From positions 18,462,551-18,526,550 of the forward strand of contig OX637391.1 of the NCBI GenBank assembly GCA_951799425.1: a stretch of DNA of 64,000 bases, read 5' to 3'. Below are positions 21,301-32,745 of the stretch, piece after piece. A model generated the notes under the pieces. It saw only the letters and a program-made list of their open reading frames with translations. It did no database searches and was not told where the DNA came from. The position numbers and the translations under genes were made by a program. Numbering within the stretch: the stretch's first letter is position 1; every line of letters starts with the position of its first letter. Source of the stretch: Ilex aquifolium. Its lineage: Eukaryota; Streptophyta; Magnoliopsida; Aquifoliales; Aquifoliaceae.

Positions 21301-24300
21301 TTCAAAATACTACAAAGATGTATTTCACAAAGATTTTGTGAAACGACTTCAAAATAGGTCAAAACTAGAGTCGAAGTTGAGTCAGGAACTGGAATCACGT
21401 TCAAATGCCATCCACGTTCGAATGGAGCTTAGTTATAGTACTTTGGTCTCTAACAGAAAGTCTGACAAAAATCGAGATGCTGGGAGCAAGTCACGTTCGA
21501 ATGTCAGTTCACGTTCAAACGCAAATATTCATTCGAACGCAAACGTAATTTTTATAGTGATTAGGCTCACGCCGACTATTAAGTGTTTAGACCCTATAAA
21601 TACCTAAGGATGTCTTTTAAGTTAGAATTCATCAGTTTTTAACCCTAGGCAACCCTAGAGAGTGAGGGAGAAGGAGAAAACACAAGATTCAAATGGGATC
21701 TTCAAGTTGAAATGGATCAAAACACTAGATTTATACACCAACGTTGGATTGAAGGTAGAGGATTATTCTTGAGTTCTTTTATTGAGACTTAGGGTAATAT
21801 ATATGTATGTTTTCAATCTTATTGATAATTATATGATAGATAAACGTTGTTTTTTGATTCCTTTTCAGCATGAAAGTTGTTGTACCCAAAATACATGTTT
21901 ATGTTCAAAAAAATTCTTGTTCTTGATTTCCAAAACTCTAGTTTTGCTAAGTACATATTTTTATGCAAAAAAAATACATTAGTTCTTGGTTTCTAAATTC
22001 CAATTCTTGCATAAATCATGTTTATATCCAAATACTTTTAGTATCTTTAAGAAATTGAGATTTTTTGCAAAACCCTAAAATTTTGATATTGTATGAAACT
22101 TTTCTTGATATGATCTCTTTTATATTCCAATTCCATTATTATCGTACCTTGAAAATTGTGAAAGTTCTGATATACGAATCTTAATGGAAATTGTAATTGG
22201 TTAAGTATACGATTTTGATAAAGTTGTGGTTTTTATGTCTTGTATGGTTTGGGTGTGACAGACTTGGATTACCTTCGAAAGTTGTCGTAGAGTGTTACAG
22301 GTTAGCCTATCCCAGTGGGGTGATATGGCTGCCTAACGCTCGTAGGGGTTGTTTCCTTGAGAGATGAATCACTATTGTTCACGTAGGTTAGAGGCTGAGA
22401 GATTGTATACTTCTTCTTTGAATGATTCGTCAATGTAGTGTGAGACGGTATACGCTATTTCTAAAGTGGTTTGTGATGTGGCCCTACGAGGAATGATAGA
22501 GATTGTTTATGTTTTTGGTGGGTGAACAAGGTAGGATCGTTGTGTTGATTCCTTAGAAGCAACCAACCTACATAAGACAAATGAGATTATGTTATTGAAT
22601 TATTTGTTGAATATTTTGACCCCTTAATGTTTATTCCTATTATTGATTTATGGTATTCCGTACACTTGAGATCATTATGACTGTCATTGTTTTACTTTCA
22701 AAAAAGTATATATGTTATTTTCCAAAAGAAACTTGTCTTCTTTATATTATTTTAAAACCTTATCTAGATTTGAGAGGGATTTTCTACGGGCTTTTACTCA
22801 CCCCCTATAACAGCGCATTTACAGATTTTGGCATAGAAGGGAATATCGATATGGATGAGTAGGTTGACTACGAGGCAGTGACGAATCAAGAAGTTAATCC
22901 CGACTTGGAGGAGTAGAGATGTTTTTTTGTTGACTAGAGTTTGAGAGACTTTTATGAAATAATGTTTTAGTCCAATTTAATTATTCCGCTGCTAGATACA
23001 TTTTAGTTTTGACTTGTAAGTTAGAAAAGTTACATTATTTTATTGACTTTAGTATTTATTCCTTATCGAATGGATGAATAGTTTAGTATTTAAATGATTA
23101 TTTTTAGTTGCTCTCATGATTGAATGGTTTATAGATAATAATGTTTTCTAAGGTGAATTTTGGGGTGTTACAGTTTGTCACTGTCTTCATAGACAACATT
23201 CTTATTTATTTGAAGACGCATGAAGAGCATGTACAACAGCTTCGCCAAGTACTGCAAACATTAAAGGAGCACAAGCTATATAGTAACAAAAGTAAGTGTG
23301 AGTTCTAGATGAAAGAAGTATCCGAAGAAGGAGTGGTAGTGGATCTAACAAAGGTGGAGGCTGTAATGAATTGGGATCAACCTAAGAATGTGACTGAAGT
23401 CCAGAGTTTTCTAGAATTAGTAGGTTACCATCGAAGGTTTCTGGAAAGATTTTCCCATATAGTTATGCCCATTACCCGACTCACCCGAAAGGGAGAAAGA
23501 TTTGAATGGACCAAAGAATGTGAACGTGCCTTTAACATCTTAAAGGAGAAGTTGGCCACGACACTTATTCTTACTATAGCCGAAAGTAATGATGGATATA
23601 ATATCTATACGAATGCATCATTAATAGGATGTGGGTGTGGGTTAATGCAAAATAATAAGGTGGTTGCTTATGGATCAAGACAACTAAAGGTTCATGAACG
23701 AAATTAAATTATCCTACCCATGACTTGCAATTGACAATTGTTGTATTTGCTCTGAAGTTATGGCGTTGTAACATATACAGAGAAAAATTCTAGATTTACT
23801 CATATCACAAAATTCTTAGATATATTTTTCACTCAAAAAGATCTAAATTTCTGATAGTGATGCTAGATACAATATCTTAAAGATTATAACTTCAAACTAC
23901 AATACCAATTGAGGAAAGCTAATATGGTATTAGATGCATTGAGTAGAAAGTCACGAAGTAAAGTAGTCAACAAGATGATTGGTAAGTAGAAACTAGTAGA
24001 GGCATTGGGAGATTATGACCTCTAGATTGGGGAAAATGAAGGTCAACACGTATGTTTAATCTCATAGCTCAACTTGTTCTCTGGAAAAAAGTTGTTGAAT
24101 TACAACGTCAGACTCTCACCTATAATCCATCCGAATCCAATTGGAGGATGGAAACATTCTTGAGGACTAGAGTCTATAGAATGGTGCATTATTATATCAA
24201 GGAGGGTTATGTGTACCCAATAATGTTCAGCTGAAAGAAGAGATACTCGAGGAATGCCACCATTCTAAGGCTTTCATTTATTCCAGTGACACTAAAATGT

Positions 24301-25460
24301 ATAAAGATATGAAGCGTCAATATTGGTGGAAGGGAATGAAGAATGATGTGACAAAATTCGTAAGTTGATGCACAATATGCCAACAGGTGAAATTAGAGCA
24401 TTAGAAACCTGATGGGTTATTAAAATCCTTACCTATCCCAGAGTGGAAATGGGATCATATCACCATGGATTTTGTAATTGGACTACCTAGGACCTCTAAA
24501 GGATAAAATGACATATGGGTTGTAGTGGATCGACTCACTAAATCAGCTCACTTCTTAGCCATGAAGAGTACTAATACTCTAGCTACATTGAGTTAACTTC
24601 TTTATAATCGGGAGATTGTGAGATTACGTGGAGTGTCATTATCAATCGTGTTAGACCGTGATTATTGCTTTGTGGCTCAATTTTGGCAAAGTTCATAAAA
24701 AATAATGGGAATAGAATTGAACTTTAGTACTGCTTATCATCCTTCGGAAGATGGTTAATTTGAGAGAGTGACCCAAATATTAGAAGATATTTTACGAGCT
24801 TGCACTTTGGATTTCAAAGGTAGTTGGAGTGAACATCTTCCATTGGAAGAATTTGCTTATAACAATAGCTATCAAGCCAACATTGGTATGACACAGTATG
24901 AAGCTTTGTACGGACGACCATGTAGATCACCTCTATGTTGGGCCAAGAGTGGAGAAAGTACTTTGTTTGGTCCAAAAATTGTTAGAGAAACCACAGAAAA
25001 GATTCAAATAATTTAGGATCAACTACGCACAGCTCAAAGCCGGCAAAAAAGCTATGTCGATCAAAGGAGAAGACCATTGGAAATCCAAGCGGGTGATTAT
25101 GAGTTTTTAAAGGTATCCCTTAGGAAAGGAGTATCTCGATTTAGGAGAAAGGATAAGCTGGCTCCCAAATACATTGGACCTTTTCAGATATTACAACGTG
25201 TTGGAAATGTAGCTTATCAACTTGCCCTGCCAGCTCAATTGTCGAGAGTACATGGCGTATTCCATGTATCCATGTTAAGGAAATGTGAGCCAAATGTTTC
25301 GCACTTTATTAACTGGAAGGATGTTCAAATTCAAGAAAATGGAACTTACAAAGAGCCACCTATGCAAATTCTCGATATAAAGGAGAAAGTATTACATAAT
25401 AAGGTCATACTACTTGTGAAAGTATTATGGCAACAACATGGTGTTCAGGAAGTCATGTGA
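18394..25460 (+). pseudogene. gag-pol remains of the old chromovirus-like element
   Basis: Recognisable parts in order: gag capsid at about 19430-19730 (YFFEGEVDHWCDTVKRM, MTWTTFGRMFSEKYF), protease at about 20050-20480, RT from about 20690 ([20 protein letters not shown]) continuing after the nested solo LTR at 23173 (VFIDNILIY), RNase H at about 23480-23900, integrase zinc finger and core at about 24230-24930 (QYWWKGMKND, AYNNSYQANIGMTQYEALYG), and the C-terminal tail at 25080-25460 (KLAPKYIGPFQILQRVG, VFHVSMLRKCEP), as in chromoviruses of the Tekay/Del type. It is decayed throughout with many breaks. Confidence 0.85.
21058..23172. mobile_element. Solo LTR, 2.1 kb, nested in the old element's RT
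   Basis: The insert starts TGTAAACCC and ends GGGTGTTACA, is flanked by the 5-bp duplication gtttg (21053-21057 and 23173-23177), and contains no retroviral coding region, PBS or purine tract. That is the signature of a solo LTR left by recombination between the two LTRs of a former full element. Length, terminal sequence and an internal tttactcacccc phrase suggest a large chromovirus LTR. It cuts RT cleanly: RT text resumes directly after the second gtttg. Confidence 0.9.
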
Positions 25461-25558
25461 GAATTAAAAGCAGATATACGTGCAAGATATCCATATCCAT
25501 TTGACTCTCGAGATTAGTGTCGAATTTTGGAGACAAAATTCTTCTTAAGGAGGGTAAA

Positions 25559-25865
25559 TTGTGACGACCCGTTTAAATATTAATCACTAACACGTTAATT
25601 AGGTCATAATTATGGTTCTATATAATTAGCGGTTATTTTTAGAAATTTTAAATAAATAAATGGACCCTAAATATGGATTTTTTACGTAAAAACGTGTCAT
25701 ATGACTATAATATAGGTAATATATTTCATGTGAAAATAAAAATGTCATAATGTTTGAATGATATAATAGATGTGTAATACATGTGAGGGACTGGTTGTAG
25801 AGGGACAAATGTCAAAAAGAGAAGAAAAAAAAGGGGGCCACAATGCTTAAATGAAGACAAGTGTC
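25559..25865 (+). repeat. 3' LTR (partial) of the old gypsy element
   Basis: Begins TGTGACGACCC after the purine-rich tract taaggagggtaaat (polypurine tract). Near 25797-25862 it matches the 5' LTR piece at 6438-6500. It is cut off where an unrelated repeat starts at about 25866, and I do not see it resume. Confidence 0.75.
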
Positions 25866-26105
25866 TAGGGATGACAATGGATCGGGGAAAAATGGGCATT
25901 CGTCGAAACCTGTCCTGTTTAGATTGGAGATGGATCATACGTATTGGACGGTGCACATATATAGGGATACTCGTATAAACTCATGCGGGGATGGAAACAG
26001 GGATGAACTGAAACTCATCCCCGCCCAGAATCCGCCCCTCCCCTCCCCGCCCTGCCCCGCTCCGCGCCGCTAAACTCGTTTGACTATTTATATATACTAA
26101 CATAG
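25866..26105. repeat. Unclassified interspersed repeat (GC-rich, 'gggatgacaatgg' type)
   Basis: Starts tagggatgacaatgg and contains gcggggatggaaac and a run of ccccgccc-like text near 26020-26070. I know this kind of sequence as a widespread short plant repeat, and its start resembles a hAT-type terminus. No matching right terminus is visible, so class and right edge are uncertain. Confidence 0.45.
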
Positions 26106-26134
26106 ATGAGAGATAAAAAAATTTAAGCACCGAT

Positions 26135-26695
26135 TGTAGTGGGGGTGAGCGGTGGTAGTGGTGGTGAGCGACAGTGGTGATGGTGGGAGACGGTGATGGT
26201 TGTGGTGGGTAAAACAATGACTGTGATAGTGGTAGCAGTCATGGGTAGCAATGGTGATGGTGGTGGTAGATTTTGAGTGGTGGCGGTGGTGGTGGCGGCG
26301 ACGAGTGATGATGGCAATGGTGGTGGCGGAGGTGGTGATGGAGGTGGTGGTGGTGGCGGTGGTGATGGCGGTAGCGGTGGCGGTGGTGATGGTAGTGGTG
26401 GTGGGGGTGGTGGTGGTGGTGGCGATGGTGGTGGTGGCGGCGGTGGTGGTGGTAATGGCGGCTGTGGCGGCGACGGCAACGACGGTGGTGGTGGCGATGG
26501 TGGTGGTGGTGGCGGTGGTGGCGATGATGGTGGTGGTGGTTGTCGGGGTAGAGGTGGTGGTTGTGGCGGTGGTGGAGGTGGTGATGGTGGGGGTGGTGGC
26601 GGGGGCGACGGCGGTGGTGGTGGGGGCGACGGCGGTGGTGGTGGCGGGGGTAATGGCCGTGGTGGTGGTGGTGGTAGATGTAGTTGTGGGGCGGT
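26135..26695. repeat. GGT/GGC-rich minisatellite, 0.56 kb
   Basis: A strand-asymmetric array of GGT, GGC and GAT triplets with no fixed longer period. Every frame is open because of the composition (poly-Gly on plus; poly-Pro or poly-His on minus), so the long frames here are not evidence for genes. The G-rich plus strand has many G-runs that could fold into quadruplexes. Confidence 0.9.
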
Positions 26696-27093
26696 TTCAT
26701 ACACTATTTTTTTTTAAAGTACTTATGAAAAATAATTCCTATAAGTACTTTTAAAAAGTCACTCAAAACACACCCTTAGAGGCCTATTTTTCATATTAAA
26801 TATAAGATATTAATATTAACCGTTAGATTAACTTTAAAGTAAAATTTCAAGCGATCTCAACCGCGAATAGCAAAAGTCATTTTCTTTATCTTTTGAGATT
26901 TGAATTGTATTGTACTTTATTATATAGATATTATTTGAACGTTGTCAATTTCATTCAATTAAAAAATTGAAGAAGATTTTATTATATTTTATAATTTAAT
27001 TAAAAAAGTATTTTATCTTTATTTTGTGGTTTAATTAAGATTTATTTTTTTAATTTATTTACGATTTTAGTTTTCTAATTGCTTTAGGTTTAT

Positions 27094-27094
<1 letters not shown>
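26696..27094. other. AT-rich spacer with a short inverted repeat
   Basis: No gene seen. AAAGTACTTAT at 26716-26726 is followed by its reverse complement at 26741-26751, and acacacccttagagg at about 26766-26780 resembles a MITE terminus. The element, if any, is not delimited. Confidence 0.4.
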
Positions 27095-27134
<40 letters not shown>

Positions 27135-27355
27135 CTGAAGCTCTAATTTGGCTGCTTTTCCTCCACAATTTTGTGTGGTATGTGAAGAGAGAGAGAGAGA
27201 TAGAGAAGGGGGGGGGGGGGGGGGGGGGTTACTTCTTAAGCTCTAATTTGGCTGTTTTTCCTCATAGTTTTGCATGGTATGTGAAAAGAGAGAGGGGGAG
27301 GGGGGGATAGTTTTGCATGGTATGAGAAAAGAGAGAGAGAGGGGGGAACTTCTTA
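27095..27355. repeat. GA microsatellites and G21 run in a tandem-duplicated segment
   Basis: Two to three copies of a segment of about 110 bp (gctctaatttggctg, tttcctc, catggtatgtgaa) are each joined to a GA run: 27100-27131, 27186-27200 and later shorter ones. The second copy contains an uninterrupted run of about 21 G at 27208-27228. Confidence 0.85.
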
Positions 27356-28858
27356 AGTGGACTTAAAAATTAGATTTAATAATCATAATTATTTAATAGG
27401 TAGTGAGTTTCAATAAATATTAAGACTTATAGTCAAATTAATAATTGTAATTATTAAGTCTACTTTTTAACTCTATATAACATTGATCTATGTGAATACA
27501 TAATACATGAAGGGTTACTCCACGTCAGTAATGCTACATAGTGTAATCGCCCAATAATAAATAAATAACTAGGCAAAATAGAACCCACTTCTTCAAATAA
27601 ACACCCCTCCATGTAAGATAATAACCGTCACATATTAAAAAAGTGGGGTTAACTTGTTCATTTGTTTGTTCATCATCGAAGGGTTACACTACATTACAAT
27701 ACTGACGGTGCAATTGTTACACCCAATATTTTACCAGAATACATGAGGGTATGCAGAAAAATACTTCTGAATATTGAATATACTACGAGTCAAGGTCTAA
27801 GATTGTGCAAATATAGCTTATTAGCCTGCAAAAAAAGTGTTTCAGCCTTCTTTCATTTTGGTCAAGTAAGTCTTGGTTTCTCACACATTCTATTTTCCGG
27901 AAGAAGGAACAGTCCAAAAACCAAAAAATTATTCAAAACACGTGATTTCATCTTGGCTCTTTGAGTAGCATTCTTGTTCAAATCTTTTAGAGTAATTCGT
28001 AGATAAATAATTCTCTTGATACAATTTGTTACTTGCCTTTTTCTGTTGTACGAACCGCAATTTTTTAATCATATGATAAATATAATATAGAAGAGACATT
28101 GAAACATCAGTCAATTAATGTTTTTCTTCATCTTTGGAACTCATAAAAAAAGCTTTTCATCTTGGATTTTTCTTCTTTAAACTACAAACCCCTAGTTAAA
28201 GAAATACATTTAGTCATTAGTTTGCTTGAAACAACAAAAAAGGAATCATTGAATCAGTCTCTATTGTCTTCATCTCTATGGATAACAAACAAAATGGTAT
28301 AGATATATGTCTCTCTCCCCTTAATGAAGTAGAACAAGACATGATTGCTCCTGTTCAGTTGTAACCCAAACTGTACCAAATGTTTTGAAGGTTCAAACAA
28401 TTACCCATAATTCAATATCATTAATTTGTAAAAGTTCTAAACAATTACAAATGATCAGATACGAATATTGAAATAATTACGTAGAATCAAAGCCGGTTTC
28501 AAAAGTGGAATATATTTCCGGTTCTTCTCTCGTGTAGTTGGAATTTCATGGATGAAAATTGGAAATATCATCAGGCATAGGTACATACATTACACCCGTA
28601 TCAATCTTTGTTAAAAATATCATTAGCATCTTGAGCTCGGAATAGATTAAAAGATACCCTCAAGCAAACTAGTTAGTGTCTCCTTTTAAACTTGTTAGTA
28701 TGTGTGATAGCTTGCCTAAACTGCCTAAAAATTTCATAGATCCATGGAGGTACAAATATGTTGGAAATTCAAACTAATCTATCTAATTAGTTGATTGCAA
28801 TGTGTTTTGAGCACTTTTGTATGATGACTTCACAAGAGATCCACTACCCATAAACAGC
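27356..28858. other. AT-rich intergenic stretch, no gene seen
   Basis: The only longer frame (27662-27964, plus, 100 codons) has no recognisable domain and no convincing context. There is no transposon terminus that I can delimit. It may be downstream flank of the minus-strand TIR gene. Confidence 0.5.
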
Positions 28859-28987
28859 TTTTTAGCTACGAAATTTAGTGATGAGATGACAAATTCATCT
28901 CTAAAAATAACCTCAGTTATGGATCCCCATTGAAATTGAGCGTGAACCATCTTTTAGCGAATCGAATATAAATTTTGTCGCTAAAAA
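28859..28987. mobile_element. Small MITE with 19-bp terminal inverted repeats
   Basis: TTTTTAGCTACGAAATTTA at 28859-28877 and the reverse complement of 28969-28987 agree at 17 of 19 positions. The 129-bp unit resembles plant MITEs ending in tttagcgacaaaattt. No clear target-site duplication remains. Confidence 0.5.
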
Positions 28988-29399
28988 TGGTAGAAACAAG
29001 TTTTTCAGTTTTATTTATTTTTTTGACAAGAATTTTTGGTATCGGATTTAATAGAAACATTGATATTTTATTGCATTAACAGAATAATTGAATACAAACA
29101 AATGCTTGGTTACAAACAACAAAACTAAAATCAAACATTCTTGGAGTACAACATTATTATTGATGCATCTACGTCATACAGCAGCACTGAAAATAATTGA
29201 TAATTATCAACTTAGGTTATAACTGTTGTTGTAAACTTTTATTTCTCTATACAAACGAGCAACTGAGTTATCTTAAAAAAATTTGACAAATACATTAAAG
29301 TTTTATTAGTGAGGTAAATAATATAAAACCTGAAAAGGATCATATTAAAAAAATGGATGATATAAACCAGAAACAATTTGTTAATTTCTTCATGTGTCC
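28988..29399. other. AT-rich flank downstream of the TIR gene
   Basis: No coding region or repeat terminus is visible. It lies 3' of the minus-strand TIR gene. Confidence 0.5.
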
Positions 29400-29405
29400 T
29401 TTATT
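29400..29405 (-). terminator. Poly(A) signal of the TIR gene
   Basis: AATAAA on the minus strand, 26 bases after the TAA stop of the TIR gene. Its position fits a near-upstream element for polyadenylation. Confidence 0.6.
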
Positions 29406-29431
29406 ATTGGTGCAGCATTAGTAGTGAGTAT

Positions 29432-30790
29432 TTAAGGGCCATTTTCATCCTCAATTTCCATCAAGCTGTCTATGACAATGTCAGCAGAACTTGTTACCAC
29501 ATCCGACCAGTTCCTGCAAACATAAATATGTGAATATTAATGTAAGCTTTTGAAATCTAGAAAACTCAGAACTCATGCAGATTCAACTTGGTTCTCAATG
29601 TAATTATGCTTGAGAATGGCTTTTCTTTTAGATATCGATTACAAATCTTTGGTTGAAATTAGTAGACTAAATAAATATGTGCAGCTGATTTCCTCGGGTT
29701 GTGAGGGTAGTTGCCTTATCTATACCTATATCATCTCTTACGAAAACTTAAATATTTTGAATCTCTCGAGGGACATGAAAGATGTAGTTATTCAGTATCA
29801 AAAGTACTATTAAACTCTTATACTACATAATTTTCTTTTCCTTTGAGTAGCTCATTGTGAGTATACTTGTGAAATTTTCGATCATGTCTTGAATGATATT
29901 GACTATTTATGGTTTTTTCAAAATAATATTTTATTTACACAAAGTAAAAATATATAGGTGTATAGCTGAACATTTAAGTGGAAAGTAATGTTTTCCTGAA
30001 ATTCATCCCTTGCATGTAATAGATTGGTTTACATAAACAAACGTTGTTAAGTGAAATGGCATTAAATGTTAAATATGTTTGGAGAAATGTAGATGGATAT
30101 AAAAATTCTTTAAAATCAACCCTAAAGGGCATACCCAGTGGCTACCGTTATTGCGAGATTTAGAGAGGCTTACCCTGCAAGTAGAAAGACTATTTCCGCA
30201 ACTCGAATATAATACTAGGCAAATCAAGATATGAAATTTATTTAAAAAAAGAGAGATATATAGAAACAAAGGTGATATATAAGTAATTACCCTTTTAAGG
30301 AGTCGAATGTGAGCCCTACGGTGTACTTAGCCTCTTCAATGGCTGACTTGAACCTCTGAATCTCCATTTGTGTACAAGTTCCATTGTCTACAACACGAAG
30401 CTCAGAGGGCTTGACGTCGCAAAAAATGGGAATAACCTTCTTCTTAGACTCCATTATCAGAGCAAGTTCATGAAGGCAAAAGTACGACTCACAATAACGG
30501 CGTGACAAGACCGCAACGCCTACCTTGCACCCCTTTATCGCGTCGTCGATCTTCTCAAACAGTTTGTCACCGGGCTTCATGTTCTTGTTGTCCAAGAAAG
30601 GTCGAAACCCAAGACGAGAAAGATGATCATAGAGCAATGAAGCCACGGTACGCTTCGTGTCGGTTCCTCTATGGTTGATGAAGACATCACAGGCAGGTCG
30701 AATCACTTTGTTAGTCATCGAAGGAGGTGTTCGGCTCCGGTGACTGATTATTTGGCGTTTTAGGATGTTCATGGCTGATGACCGCTGCAT
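29432..30790 (-). CDS. TIR-only protein, two exons, about 193 aa
   Basis: A plant Toll/interleukin-1-receptor domain protein without NB-ARC or LRR. Such TIR proteins act in immune signalling, and many cleave NAD+. Exon 1 (30790-30291) encodes residues 1-166 with DVFINHRG (35-42), the BB-loop region FRPFLDNKNMKPGD, AVLSRRYCESYFCLHEL with the expected catalytic Glu (residue 108), and VIPIFCDVKPSELR. GT at 30290-30289 and AG at 29515-29514 bound an intron of 776 bp. Exon 2 (29513-29432) adds a split Gly codon and NWSDVVTSSADIVIDSLMEI before a TAA stop, which is the standard tail of this family (LKG/NWSD). The frame is clean and both splice sites are canonical, so it looks intact. The start is the first Met; Met-7 and Met-25 are alternatives. 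Confidence 0.88.
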
Positions 30791-30833
30791 TCTTATGTTT
30801 AAAAAAAAACCCTAGTTCGCCCTAATTCATTCT

Positions 30834-30841
30834 CTTTTATA
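30834..30841 (-). promoter_or_regulatory. TATA box of the TIR gene
   Basis: TATAAAAG on the minus strand, about 45 bases upstream of the first ATG at 30790. Between them lies the telo-box-like aaaccctag (read on plus) near 30807-30815. The short gap implies a very short 5' UTR or use of a later Met. Confidence 0.6.
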
Positions 30842-31047
30842 TTTGTGAGTCGCAACGAGTTGGAATGTTAATTGTGTGTGTATATATATATATATATAGG
30901 TGCTTGGATTTCTCTATGTTTTTTGTCTTAGTAATTCTTTTCATGTTTGAATTCAGAATGTTATGAGTTTACTATACCATTTTTTTTTAAGTACTCAAAG
31001 TTGATTTTGAAGAAAAGTGGACCTTTTCTCCTATGAGAAAATATGGA

Positions 31048-31340
31048 TTTTTTTTTTTGTATTTTATACGTTAAAAGATTTTAAGATTTTTATTTTGTAC
31101 CTTTAAAAATTAAATTTCTTACATTATACACTTAATATATCAAAATATTATAATGTGACTCTGTTATTAGTTTCTGTTATTTTTTTCGTCAAAACTCACC
31201 CATTGACACTGATGAAAAAACGAACAGAAGAGACACATTATAATATTTTTGATATATTGAGAGTGTAATATAAAAAATTTAATATTTGACGATATAAAAT
31301 AATAATTTTAAAAGATTTTAAGTTATAAAATGTAATTCAC
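31048..31340. mobile_element. Foldback MITE with long imperfect arms
   Basis: Left arm about 31048-31165 and right arm about 31215-31340 are imperfect reverse complements of each other over roughly 110 bases. For example, atatatcaaaatattataatgtg on the left pairs with cacattataatatttttgatatat on the right. No coding capacity. The termini are approximate. Confidence 0.75.
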
Positions 31341-31991
31341 CCAAAAAAATGTTGAACGTACGTCAAGTAATAACCGAGTGATTTGACAGAAGAAGTAAAC
31401 AAAGAGAGATCTTTGAACGGTTCGACGCCTCGTGGCTCTTTGGAAACATTGGAAATTCTGTTGACCCTTCAAACACGTTATTTGACTATTTTCTCTCTTG
31501 CACATGTGTACACATACGTAGTAAAACACCCATAAGACCTATCTATGTATTGGTCGATAAATATTCCTCTTTTTCAAAGTTGATGCTGGAGATTCAACAT
31601 AATAAACTTTTGTAAACTATAATGACATTTGTATCTGATTTCGGGACTATAATATAAAAAGGGCAATACTATTTAAATTTAAAATGTTGAGATAATTTAT
31701 TGATTTAATTATTTTTGTCATTAATTTAATGGGGTTGTTTCTACCTACTTTCGTTTTGAGGTTAACGGGCTCTTTATTTACTTAATTGATTGCTAGAGAA
31801 TTATCAGAATATCTAAATAATATAATATGACTCAGTCGCCCCAGTTAGGCATCGACAAAGGTTTAATCATTCTTTTAGCTCAGCTTGGGTATGTACAACC
31901 TAACTTCATCTTAGTTTTTAGCATTTCTAGGTTTATGGACTTCATCTTCCCTTTATCCCTTTGTATTCCTAACAACTCAACATTTCAAAGG
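31341..31991. other. AT-rich spacer, no gene seen
   Basis: I see no coding frame with recognisable content and no delimitable repeat in this stretch. Confidence 0.5.
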
Positions 31992-32455
31992 GTTCCATCA
32001 ACTTTTTTAATTGGGACCCATTAATCCAACCATATTTATTGATTTGTGATGCATATTTGGGATGCAAATTTGGGATATATAGCATTGCTCTTTAACTTTG
32101 GGAAACACTATGTAACCCAAATTTATAACCCAAATTTGCATCCTAAATGAATGGAAACCATTGGATGAGTGAGTTCCATTAACTTTTTTAATTGGGACCC
32201 ATTGATCCAACCATCCTTATTGATTTGTGATGCATATTTGTGATACAAATTTGGGATATATAGCATTGCTATTTAACTTTGGGAAACACTATATAACCCA
32301 AATTTGCATATCCCAAATGAATGGAAACCATTGGATGAGTGGGTTCCATCAATTTTTTTAATTGGGACCCATTTATCCAACCATCCTTATTGATTTGTGA
32401 TGCATATTTGGAATACAAATTTAAGATATATAGCATTGCTCTTTAACTTTAGGTC
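31992..32455. repeat. Three-copy tandem array of a palindromic MITE-like unit
   Basis: Units start at 31992, 32173 and 32343 (periods 181 and 170 bp). Each contains gttccatcaac, ttgggacccatt, tttgtgatgcatattt and tatagcattgct. Within the first unit ggatgcaaatttggg is matched by cccaaatttgcatcc about 70 bases later, so each unit can fold back. The third copy is cut short. The tagcattgct text recurs at 32702 (agcattgct) and resembles a MITE terminus. Confidence 0.8.
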
Positions 32456-32745
32456 CCCGAATTTATTAGGTCTATTACTTATTCAATGATTGTGATAATC
32501 AAATCAACAAATCATGTTAATATTTTAAATCCAAATAACATTGCTTATATAGAAAATATAACAACAATATTATTTTAACTTAATTTGTTGACATGTTTTA
32601 CTGACCTAATACATCACAACCACTGGTTTAGTAGCGGGTCCCGACGAATAATTACGAGTGATTAAGTCAGCAAATTAAGTCAGTAAAATAAGTACTAAGT
32701 AGCATTGCTCAAAATATAACACCTTGTGTTTATTATATGGGTATT
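32456..32745. other. AT-rich spacer in the MITE cluster
   Basis: No gene. It contains a phrase (attaagtcagcaaattaagtcag) that recurs in variant form near 33055-33080, so it may belong to a further degenerate repeat. Confidence 0.4.

Larger units (their letters stand above)
6434..25865 (+). mobile_element. Old Ty3/gypsy chromovirus-like element, nested and decayed
   Basis: A fossil gypsy element in plus orientation. Parts: 5' LTR remnant (6434-6970 and 17312-18230), tRNA-Met primer-binding site at 18234-18245, gag, protease, RT, RNase H, integrase and a chromovirus-type C-terminal tail, then a 3' LTR piece from 25559. The LTR start TGTGACGACCC and the tRNA-iMet primer site fit a Tekay/Del-like chromovirus. 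Two later insertions lie inside it: a Tat-type gypsy element (6971-17306) in the 5' LTR and a solo LTR (21058-23172) in the RT region. It is broken many times (well over ten), so it is much older than its passengers. Confidence 0.85.

Noticed and set aside
26123-26704. Long proline-rich (extensin-like), histidine-rich and glycine-rich frames
   Set aside because: All frames on both strands are open because of the GGT/GGC repeat; no signal peptide, no motif periodicity and no gene context.
27662-27964. 100-codon plus-strand frame
   Set aside because: No domain, no promoter or splice context, composition like the surrounding AT-rich spacer.
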